Shown here: positions 7,171 to 13,220 of the stretch, one piece after another | Layout: each line of letters begins with the position of its first letter | Numbering within the stretch: the first letter of the stretch is position 1 | NCBI GenBank assembly: GCA_007135385.1 | Contig: SLIY01000335.1 | Coordinates: 1-16,717, forward strand | Length of the DNA: 16,717 bases | DNA from: Leptolyngbyaceae cyanobacterium CSSed165cm_216 | GTDB lineage: Bacteria > Cyanobacteriota > Cyanobacteriia > Phormidesmidales > Phormidesmidaceae | Direction of reading: 5' to 3' | Notes under the pieces: model-generated | Seen by the model: only the letters and a program-made list of their open reading frames with translations | What the model was told of the DNA's origin: nothing | Databases searched by the model: none | Made by a program: the position numbers and the translations under genes

Positions 7171-8322
7171 ATGACTGCCCATACACCACCCCCCGAGGAG
7201 GTTGACATTCTGATCGTGGATGACATCCCCGATAATTTGCGGGTGTTATCGACGATTTTGGAGACCGAGGGTTACAGCTGTCGCAAATCCATCAGTGGTG
7301 CCCTGGCGGTACAAGCAACCATTCTGGCCCCCCCAGACTTAATTTTGCTGGATATCACTATGCCCATGATGGATGGCTTCGAGGTCTGCCAGCAATTGAA
7401 AGCCAACCCCATCACCCAAGATATTCCAGTCATTTTTCTCACGGCTCGGGATGCTGAAGCGGAAAAGAAGCGAGCTTTTGCCCTGGGGGCAGCAGATTAC
7501 ATCGTTAAACCTTTCCAAGCCTATGAAGTGCTACTGCGGGTGAAGCACCAATTAGCCTTGCGTCACCAGCAGCACCAATTAGCTCGACAAAACCAGCAGC
7601 TACAAGCCGAGATCAAAGAACGCCAGCAGGTGGAAGCGGAACTGCGTCAACAGCGCTTGCGATCTGAGCAACTGCTGATGAATGTGCTGCCCTTTCAGAT
7701 TGCCCAGCGACTCAAAGAACAGGACGAAGCGATCGCCGATCAGTTTGATGCCGTCACCATCTTGTTTGCTGACATCGTTGGCTTCAGTACCGTAGCGGCC
7801 CAACTGGCCCCCGCCGAACTGGTGCAGCTGCTCAACCAAATCTTCTCTAAATTTGACGAGCTGGCGGCCCTCTACCGCTTGGAGAAAATTAAAACCATTG
7901 GCGACGCCTATATGGTGGCGGCGGGGGTGCCGGTACCTCGCCCTGACCACGCCAAGGCGATCGCCCAAATGGCCCTGGATATGCAGGCCACCATCGGTGA
8001 ATTTTTGCGTCCCGACGGTCAGCCCTTCCAGTTGCGCATTGGGATTAATTCTGGCAGCTTAGTCGCTGGGGTGATTGGCATCCGCAAATTCATCTATGAC
8101 CTGTGGGGCGACACGGTCAATATCGCTAGCTTCATGGAAGCTACCGGTGAAGCTGGCAAAATCCAAGTGTCAGCAGCGACCTACCATCACTTGCGGGATA
8201 ACTTTCTGTTGATCTCCCGAGGCCAGGTGGTGCTCAAAACTGGCGATAGTCTTGACACTTACTGGTTACTGCCACAACCTATACCAAGTCCAGCTCGAGA
8301 TCTGGAGTTTTCCCACAGGTAG
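7171..8322 (+). CDS. Response regulator with class III nucleotide cyclase output
   Basis: A 383-residue protein with a receiver at about 12-130 (acidic D17/D18, phosphoacceptor D61, K113), a Gln-rich coiled-coil/signalling helix at about 133-178, and a class III adenylate/guanylate cyclase homology domain at about 190-360. The two metal aspartates are D201 in FADIVGFS and D245 in KTIGDAYM. K241 and D310 (in YDLWG) occupy the adenine-recognising positions, predicting ATP as substrate and cAMP as product. N317 is conserved. The residue four further on, normally the transition-state Arg, is F321, which could lower or abolish activity. The gene lies 64 nt after the hybrid kinase on the same strand and probably forms an operon and signalling pair with it. 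No strong Shine-Dalgarno is visible before the ATG. The output seems to be a second messenger rather than DNA binding. Confidence 0.93.
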   Translation: MTAHTPPPEEVDILIVDDIPDNLRVLSTILETEGYSCRKSISGALAVQATILAPPDLILLDITMPMMDGFEVCQQLKANPITQDIPVIFLTARDAEAEKKRAFALGAADYIVKPFQAYEVLLRVKHQLALRHQQHQLARQNQQLQAEIKERQQVEAELRQQRLRSEQLLMNVLPFQIAQRLKEQDEAIADQFDAVTILFADIVGFSTVAAQLAPAELVQLLNQIFSKFDELAALYRLEKIKTIGDAYMVAAGVPVPRPDHAKAIAQMALDMQATIGEFLRPDGQPFQLRIGINSGSLVAGVIGIRKFIYDLWGDTVNIASFMEATGEAGKIQVSAATYHHLRDNFLLISRGQVVLKTGDSLDTYWLLPQPIPSPARDLEFSHR

Positions 8323-8340
8323 GGCTTCAGGTCTGGACTT
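8286..8340. terminator. Possible bidirectional terminator between convergent genes
   Basis: AAGTCCAG at 8286-8293 (inside the last codons of the cyclase gene) pairs with CTGGACTT at 8333-8340 across a 39-nt loop that itself contains CCAG/CTGG. It is followed by AAATTTGG. It sits where the cyclase and pyrG genes converge, only 27 bp apart. The large loop makes it weak. Confidence 0.25.
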
Positions 8341-8349
8341 AAATTTGGT

Positions 8350-9999
8350 TTAGATTACCCCGGCCTGCTCAGGGGTCGCAGGCTTAGCTAGCCCTAGACT
8401 TGATTGTCCGTTGAGAGCCGCCTGCACCAGCCCCAAGAAGAGGGGATGGGGAGCACTGGGCCGCGACTGAAACTCTGGATGAAACTGACTAGCAATGAAG
8501 AAAGGATGGCTTGGTAGTTCGATGATTTCCACCAGCCGTCCATCGGGGGAGGTGCCACTGACCTGGTAGCCTGACTCCAGGAACAGGGTGCGATAGGCGT
8601 TGTTGAACTCATAGCGGTGGCGGTGCCGTTCGTACACCACCTCCTGGCCATAGAGGTGACTGGCTAAGGTATTGGCGGCCAGGCGACAGGGGTATAGTCC
8701 TAGGCGCATGGTACCCCCCAGATCCACTACGTCCTGCTGTTCAGGCAAGAGGCTAATCACCGGATTTTGGGTCGTTTCATGGAACTCAGAGCTGTTGGCC
8801 CCATCCAAGTGGGCCACATGGCGAGCCCACTCAACCACCGAGCACTGCATCCCCAGGCACAGCCCCAGAAAGGGTATGTGCTGTTCTCGCACATACTGAA
8901 TGGCTTGAATTTTGCCATTGATGCCTCGGGTGCCAAACCCCCCCGGCACCACGACCCCATCCACGTCAGCCAGGTAGTCCGCTGCGCCATTGGTTTCAAT
9001 ATCCTCGGAGTTAATCCAGCGAATCTTCAGGGCGGCTTGATGGGCGATCGCGGCATGGCTCAAGGCTTCCACCACTGATAGGTAAGCATCATTGAGACTG
9101 ACATACTTGCCGACGATGGCAATCTCTAGGGGGCGGCTAGACTCGTATAGCCCTGCCACCAAAGCTTCCCAGGTGTGCAAATTAGGCGATCGCTGCTCCA
9201 TGGCCAAAATATTCAGCACCTGGTGGGCCAACCCTTCCCGTTCCAGGTTGAGAGGTACCTCATAAATGCTGCTAGCATCCTGGCAGGTGACCACGGCCTC
9301 CGTGGCCACATCACAAAATTCAGAGATTTTCTCCTTCATTGGTTGAGGCAGGGGACATTCGCAGCGGCAGACTAAAATATCCGGCTGAATCCCAATCGAC
9401 CGCAATTCCTTCACCGAATGCTGGGTCGGTTTGGTTTTCAGTTCTTTAGCGGAGGCAATCCAAGGAATCAGCGTCACATGCATGTAAAGCAGGTCTTGGC
9501 GACCTACATCTTTGCGAAACTGTCGAATCGCCTCTAAAAAAGGCAAGGACTCAATGTCCCCTACTGTGCCGCCGATCTCAGTGATCACCACATCGGGATT
9601 GGTATTGCGGGCCACCCGGTGGATGCGCTCTTTAATTTCGTTGGTAATGTGGGGGATCACCTGGACAGTGCCTCCCTGGTAGTCACCCCGGCGCTCTTTA
9701 TTAATTACCGCTTGGTAGATAGAGCCAGTGGTCACGCTGTTCAGCCGCGACATAGCCGTATCGGTAAAGCGCTCATAGTGGCCTAAATCCAGGTCCGTCT
9801 CCGCTCCATCCTCAGTCACGAACACCTCCCCATGCTGAAAGGGGCTCATGGTTCCCGGGTCCACATTAATATAGGGGTCCAGCTTCAAGATTGAGACCGA
9901 GTAGTCCCGAGATTTCAATAAACGGCCTAAGCTGGCGGCCACAATGCCTTTGCCAATACTAGAGACCACACCGCCAGTGACGAAAACAAACTTTGTCAT
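8350..9999 (-). CDS. pyrG: CTP synthase
   Basis: Glutamine-hydrolysing CTP synthase, converting UTP to CTP with ATP and ammonia from glutamine: the last step of pyrimidine nucleotide synthesis. Read from the ATG at 9997-9999 it is 549 residues, the normal length. The synthase domain opens with KFVFVTGGVVSSIGKG and contains KLDPYINVDPGTMSP (39-53), HGEVFVTEDGAETDLDLGHYE (56-76) and EIGGTVGDIES (141-151). The glutamine amidotransferase domain has the catalytic triad C381 (GLCLGMQ), H507 and E509 (SQFHPEF). The open frame continues 57 codons upstream to 10170. That extension is Pro-rich, covers the repeat-bearing intergenic sequence and matches nothing in the family, so I place the start at 9999. 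hisD lies upstream on the same strand, 187 bp away. Confidence 0.97.
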   Translation of the reverse strand: MTKFVFVTGGVVSSIGKGIVAASLGRLLKSRDYSVSILKLDPYINVDPGTMSPFQHGEVFVTEDGAETDLDLGHYERFTDTAMSRLNSVTTGSIYQAVINKERRGDYQGGTVQVIPHITNEIKERIHRVARNTNPDVVITEIGGTVGDIESLPFLEAIRQFRKDVGRQDLLYMHVTLIPWIASAKELKTKPTQHSVKELRSIGIQPDILVCRCECPLPQPMKEKISEFCDVATEAVVTCQDASSIYEVPLNLEREGLAHQVLNILAMEQRSPNLHTWEALVAGLYESSRPLEIAIVGKYVSLNDAYLSVVEALSHAAIAHQAALKIRWINSEDIETNGAADYLADVDGVVVPGGFGTRGINGKIQAIQYVREQHIPFLGLCLGMQCSVVEWARHVAHLDGANSSEFHETTQNPVISLLPEQQDVVDLGGTMRLGLYPCRLAANTLASHLYGQEVVYERHRHRYEFNNAYRTLFLESGYQVSGTSPDGRLVEIIELPSHPFFIASQFHPEFQSRPSAPHPLFLGLVQAALNGQSSLGLAKPATPEQAGVI

Positions 10000-10083
10000 G
10001 GTGCCAGATTCCACACCCAAGGAGCATAACCCGTCAATTGTGCCACAGGGAGCGGGGAGATGGGGGAGGTTGAGTGGTGGGGG

Positions 10084-10101
10084 GATTTTAGATTTTAGAT
10101 T
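10084..10101. repeat. GATTTTA heptamer tandem repeat
   Basis: Two full copies and a partial third copy of GATTTTA run from 10084 to 10101, in the pyrG leader between pyrG and hisD. Heptameric short tandem repeats are known in cyanobacterial intergenic DNA. This is only 2.6 units, so significance is modest. Confidence 0.4.
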
Positions 10102-10168
10102 CGTAGCGTGGGCTAGGCGGTTGGGGGTAGGGCGCGATCGCAGGTCACCTAAGTTACCGCCATAACCC

Positions 10169-10200
10169 ACGGCTGGGGTATATAAACTACCCCTTGCCGT
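10169..10200 (-). terminator. Stem-loop spanning the hisD stop codon
   Basis: On the plus strand GGGGTA at 10175-10180 pairs with TACCCC at 10188-10193 around TATAAAC. After a small internal loop, ACGGC at 10169-10173 pairs with GCCGT at 10196-10200. This gives 11 pairs. The hisD stop (10187-10189) sits within it. It resembles a transcript-end hairpin for hisD but lacks a following T-tract, so it may instead only stabilise the 3' end or affect readthrough into pyrG. Confidence 0.4.
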
Positions 10201-11500
10201 CGGGCGGCGGTTGAATCCGCAGACTCACTGAATCCCCGTGGGAGGGCAAACCTTCGGTTTCAGTCAAGGCGGCGATCGCAGCGGCCACTTGCCCCAACTT
10301 CTGGGGAGAATATTGTAGCAGGCTGGAGTGTTTCATGAACGTTTCTGTAGCTAGGGGAGAGGCGTAGCGAGCGGCCCCAGAGGTGGGCAGCGTGTGGTTA
10401 GGCCCGGCCAGATAATCACCCACGGCCTCAGGGGTAGAATGCCCCAGGAAAATAGCCCCTGCGTGGCGAATGTGCTCTAGCAAATCCCAAGGGTCACTCA
10501 CCTCTAGCTGCAGGTGTTCGGGAGCAAATCCATTCGATAACTCAGCGGCCGTAGCCAATGAGTCCACCACCACGGCTAGGCCGTAGTTAGCAATCGACTT
10601 TTCTGTCAAGGTCTGGCGGGGATGGGTGGCCAACTGCCGTTCCACATCGAGGGCGACCGCTTCAGCCAGAGCGTCACTGGTGGTAATTAAAATTGCCGCT
10701 GCCATGGGATCGTGCTCTGCCTGGGCCAGTAGATCAGCCGCCACATGCACCGGGTTCGCGGTGTGGTCAGCAATTACCAGTACCTCCGAAGGCCCCGCCA
10801 AAGAATCAATACCGACGGTACCAAATACCAGTTTTTTAGCCAGGGTGACGTAAATGTTGCCTGGACCGGTAATCACATCAACGGCTGGAATGGTTTCGGT
10901 GCCATAGGCTAGGGCGGCGATCGCCTGAGCCCCCCCGACCCGATAAATTTCAGAAATCCCAGCCTCCTGGGCTGCCACCAGTACCGCTGGGTTCATGACT
11001 GTGGCTTCTCCAGGGGGAGTCACCATCACAATTTTGCCCACCCCGGCCACCCGCGCCGGAATAGCATTCATCAGTACTGTACTGGGATAGGCCGCTCGGC
11101 CCCCAGGAACGTAAATTCCAGCCCGATCAACCGGGGTGTAGCGTTTACCCAGTACGACCCCATTATCTTCAAATGAAACCCAACTCTTGGGTACCCGCTT
11201 GCGGTGAAACGCTTCAATATTGCGACAGGCCAGACGAATGGCATCTAGCAGACCAGTACTCACCTGCTGGTAGGCGGCATCAAGCTCAGCCCCTGATATG
11301 CGCAGGTCATTGACCGATAGGGTGACTTGATCAAAGTCAGCCGTATACTGCAACAGCGCTTGATCCCCCTGTCGCCGAACGGCATGGATAATCTCCCTCA
11401 CTGTGGCTTCCTTGTGAACCACCTGATCATCGTGGATACGAGCACAGATGCGCTGCAACTCAGTCTTGGCTTCAGGTAGCTGATGGGTGATGCGCAGCAT
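10187..11500 (-). CDS. hisD: Histidinol dehydrogenase
   Basis: HisD oxidises L-histidinol to L-histidine in two NAD-dependent steps, the end of histidine biosynthesis, using a zinc ion. The 437-residue length is typical. The zinc ligands correspond to Q260 and H263 (LLAQAEHDP), D362 (VGDYLAGPNHTLPT) and H421 (LPSHGDSVSLRI). The general-base pair E328/H329 is in NGFAPEHLQLEV. The segment YVPGGRAAYPSTVLMNAIPARVAG (about 130-153) and VGGAQAIAALAYGTETIP are family hallmarks. The ATG at 11498-11500 is preceded on the minus strand by the perfect palindrome GGATTAATCC (11507-11516), which overlaps the ribosome-binding position. The gene is alone rather than in a his operon, as is common in cyanobacteria, and diverges from rpsT. 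It looks intact. Confidence 0.97.
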   Translation of the reverse strand: MLRITHQLPEAKTELQRICARIHDDQVVHKEATVREIIHAVRRQGDQALLQYTADFDQVTLSVNDLRISGAELDAAYQQVSTGLLDAIRLACRNIEAFHRKRVPKSWVSFEDNGVVLGKRYTPVDRAGIYVPGGRAAYPSTVLMNAIPARVAGVGKIVMVTPPGEATVMNPAVLVAAQEAGISEIYRVGGAQAIAALAYGTETIPAVDVITGPGNIYVTLAKKLVFGTVGIDSLAGPSEVLVIADHTANPVHVAADLLAQAEHDPMAAAILITTSDALAEAVALDVERQLATHPRQTLTEKSIANYGLAVVVDSLATAAELSNGFAPEHLQLEVSDPWDLLEHIRHAGAIFLGHSTPEAVGDYLAGPNHTLPTSGAARYASPLATETFMKHSSLLQYSPQKLGQVAAAIAALTETEGLPSHGDSVSLRIQPPPDGKG

Positions 11501-11568
11501 TACGGCGGATTAATCCAGAGACGCCAGCGGTAAGGTAGTTAACAACTCGTAATCCCTCAGGGACCTTT

Positions 11569-11612
11569 TAACATCCTACCAAAACACTGAATGCCAGTGT
11601 CCTAACATCCTA
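11569..11612. repeat. Direct repeats flanking a small hairpin
   Basis: TAACATCCTA occurs at 11569-11578 and 11603-11612. Between the copies, ACACTG (11584-11589) pairs with CAGTGT (11595-11600) around AATGC. The element lies in the 218-bp divergent region between hisD and rpsT, which has no coding potential that I can support and must hold both promoters. Confidence 0.45.
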
Positions 11613-11691
11613 GTCGATCTCCACAGCAAATTGCTGGAAAAATAAATCCTTCATCTCAGCCATTAAGTGCTAACATGATTTATCCAGTCAA

Positions 11692-11697
11692 TATCAT
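11692..11697 (+). promoter_or_regulatory. Candidate -10 box for rpsT
   Basis: TATCAT, one mismatch from consensus, 21 nt before the rpsT GTG. The -35 region at 17-18 bp spacing reads TGCTAA/GCTAAC and is not convincing. TAACAT at 11671-11676 is an alternative. Confidence 0.25.
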
Positions 11698-11718
11698 CTT
11701 GTTAAGCTAGGGCGAACT

Positions 11719-12024
11719 GTGGCAAACATCAAGTCTGCACTAAAACGAATTGAGATTACCGAACGCAATCGGCTGCGTAACCGGTCTTACAAGTCTGCGG
11801 TCAAAACCTTGACCAAAACCTACTTGTCGGCGGTTGAGGCCCATGGTGCTAATCCCACCCCCGAAACCCAGCAGCAGGTAGATACGGCCATGGCAGCGGT
11901 TTACAGCAAGATCGACAAAGCTGTTAAGCGCGGTGTGCTGCATCCCAATACGGGAGCTCGCAAGAAATCCCGTATTGCTCGGGCTCTGAAGGCGCAGGAA
12001 GCTGAGGCTGTAGCGGCATCTTAG
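11719..12024 (+). CDS. rpsT: 30S ribosomal protein S20
   Basis: S20 is a primary 16S rRNA-binding protein of the small ribosomal subunit. The 101-residue sequence starts with ANIKSALKRIEITERNRLRN and is rich in Lys and Arg. It has the S20 pattern SAVKTLTKTYL (about 26-36) and the C-terminal core DKAVKRGVLHPNTGARKKSRIAR (about 66-88). The tail after that is Ala/Glu-rich, as is common in cyanobacterial S20. The start codon is GTG (11719-11721). It is preferred because the conserved ANIKSA begins immediately after it and no in-frame ATG lies nearby. AGGG about 8 nt upstream may be the ribosome site. tatD follows 70 nt later, and rpoB beyond it, a gene order often seen in cyanobacteria. Confidence 0.96.
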   Translation: MANIKSALKRIEITERNRLRNRSYKSAVKTLTKTYLSAVEAHGANPTPETQQQVDTAMAAVYSKIDKAVKRGVLHPNTGARKKSRIARALKAQEAEAVAAS

Positions 12025-12030
12025 GGCGGC

Positions 12031-12052
12031 GGGGCCGGTTTCTGGTGGCCCC
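12031..12052 (+). terminator. GC-rich stem-loop after rpsT
   Basis: GGGGCC at 12031-12036 pairs perfectly with GGCCCC at 12047-12052 around a 10-nt loop, starting 6 nt past the rpsT stop. No T-tract follows (ATAGAATC), so it is more likely a partial terminator or 3'-end stabiliser between rpsT and tatD than a full stop. Confidence 0.4.
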
Positions 12053-12094
12053 ATAGAATCTAGCCTGTTTGCCGTTGCTTTTGTCGCCACTGCC

Positions 12095-12922
12095 ATGCCC
12101 CTGGTTGATACCCACGTACATCTCAATTTTGATGCGTTTGCTGGGGATCTTGATGATCTGGCCCAAGCCTGGAGAGAGGCAGGGGTCGTTAGCCTGGTGC
12201 ATTCTTGCGTAGAGCCGGGGGAGTTTCCACAGATGCAGGCGATCGCGGATCGCTTTCCAGAGTTGTACTTAGCTGTGGGTTTGCATCCCCTTGATATGGA
12301 TAAGTGGTCAGCTACCACGGCTGGTCAGATTCGTCAGGCAGCCATGGCTGATCAACGGGTGGTGGCGATCGGGGAAACTGGCCTTGACTTCTTTAAGGCG
12401 GATGATGGCGATGTGCAACGGCAGGCCTTTTGGTCGCAACTCACCATTGCCCATGAGTTAGGCTTGCCCGTGATTGTCCACTGTCGTGACGCGGCCCAGG
12501 CCGCAGCCGATCTGCTGCGACAGTTTCAGCAGCAGGTGGGCGCAGTGCGAGGGGTGATGCATTGCTGGGCTGGTCCGCCAGAGGAAACCCAATGGTTCCT
12601 CGATTTGGGGTTTTATATCAGCTTCAGCGGCATTGTCACGTTCAAAAACGCTAAAGCCGTTAAAGCGTCAGCCCAGATGGTCCCCCTCGACCGGCTACTG
12701 GTGGAAACTGATTGCCCATTTCTCTCCCCCGCGCCAGTGCGCAATCAGCGCCGTAATCAGCCGGCTTTTGTTCGCCACGTGGCTACCCATGTGGCTGACC
12801 TGCGTCAAATTGAGTTTGAGGACTTGGCGGCCATGACGACTCAAAATGCTCGGGCATTGTTTAATTTGCCTGATGATTCGACCCATTTACCGTCGTCGCC
12901 AAGGGTAGTGACGGCGGGTTAG
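12095..12922 (+). CDS. tatD: TatD family metal-dependent DNase/hydrolase
   Basis: A TIM-barrel metal-dependent hydrolase of the TatD family. Members have 3'-5' exonuclease or DNase activity and some act on misfolded Tat substrates or on D-aminoacyl-tRNA, so the exact role is not fixed. The 275-residue sequence has all expected metal ligands: H7 and H9 in DTHVHL, E94 in GETGLD, H129 in VHCRDA, H156 in MHCW, and D206 in ETDCPFLSPAPVR. The GLHP segment (62-65) and TTQNARALFNL near the C-terminus also fit. The ATG at 12095 directly precedes the first metal motif, and no clear Shine-Dalgarno is present. It lies between rpsT and rpoB on the same strand. The last 15 residues are low-complexity Ser/Pro/Thr. 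Confidence 0.93.
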   Translation: MPLVDTHVHLNFDAFAGDLDDLAQAWREAGVVSLVHSCVEPGEFPQMQAIADRFPELYLAVGLHPLDMDKWSATTAGQIRQAAMADQRVVAIGETGLDFFKADDGDVQRQAFWSQLTIAHELGLPVIVHCRDAAQAAADLLRQFQQQVGAVRGVMHCWAGPPEETQWFLDLGFYISFSGIVTFKNAKAVKASAQMVPLDRLLVETDCPFLSPAPVRNQRRNQPAFVRHVATHVADLRQIEFEDLAAMTTQNARALFNLPDDSTHLPSSPRVVTAG

Positions 12923-13220
12923 CGGTTTTGTTTCATGCACATGGTTGTGTTGCCTGTATTCAGGTGCGATCGCCACTTTCCCGTTTGGCCCCCGTCCCTT
13001 GGACTTGATGTATTAAAGCGAGGTTTCTGCCAGTCATGACGCTTTGTCCCACCCCTCGATATTGGCCTAATGCTCCTTACCCCAAAATAGACTCTGCACC
13101 CTTGCTATCTTGCTTAGCTTCACCTTATTTAGCTGGACTGGGTGAATAACCGTTTGGTTGATTCACCGCTGTTATATTTCGTCGCCGTTGGCTTAGGGCC
13201 TGACTTGCTTTAGGAGACCC
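12923..13220 (+). promoter_or_regulatory. rpoB upstream region and leader
   Basis: This 298-bp stretch without a gene separates tatD from rpoB. It holds one HIP1 octamer (12966-12973), a weak promoter candidate TTGCTA (13102-13107) with TATTTA (13126-13131) at 18-bp spacing, and a clear hairpin at 13141-13167. If that promoter is real the hairpin would sit at the very 5' end of the rpoB mRNA. A strong Shine-Dalgarno AGGAGA lies at 13212-13217. I see no small coding sequence or RNA gene. Confidence 0.45.
13141..13167 (+). promoter_or_regulatory. rpoB leader stem-loop
   Basis: GGTGAAT at 13141-13147 pairs with ATTCACC at 13161-13167. After one bulged G (13160), AACC (13148-13151) pairs with GGTT (13156-13159) around a GTTT loop, giving 11 pairs. 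It lies 54-80 nt before the rpoB ATG. It might be an mRNA stabiliser or an autoregulatory site; function is not shown. Confidence 0.5.

Larger units (their letters stand above)
1109..12973. repeat. Dispersed HIP1 octamers GCGATCGC
   Basis: I located the palindrome at 1109, 2625, 4211, 4764, 5062, 5320, 6115, 7729, 7957, 9044, 9186, 10134, 10272, 10917, 12239 and 12966 (8 bp each), about one per kb over the first 13 kb. This frequency is characteristic of many cyanobacterial genomes. The count is by eye and may miss a copy. Confidence 0.85.

Noticed and set aside
10000..10170. 57-codon N-terminal extension of pyrG to an ATG at 10168-10170
   Set aside because: The extra residues are Pro-rich, arise from the intergenic repeat region and have no counterpart in CTP synthases; the family N-terminus starts exactly at the ATG at 9997-9999.
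11740..12318. 192-codon minus-strand open frame across rpsT and tatD
   Set aside because: It covers two clearly recognised genes on the plus strand, and its translation has no recognisable pattern.
12985..13016. TTGGCC with TATTAA as an rpoB promoter
   Set aside because: The spacing is 20 bp and the -35 match is weak; it would also leave a leader of about 200 nt without other support.
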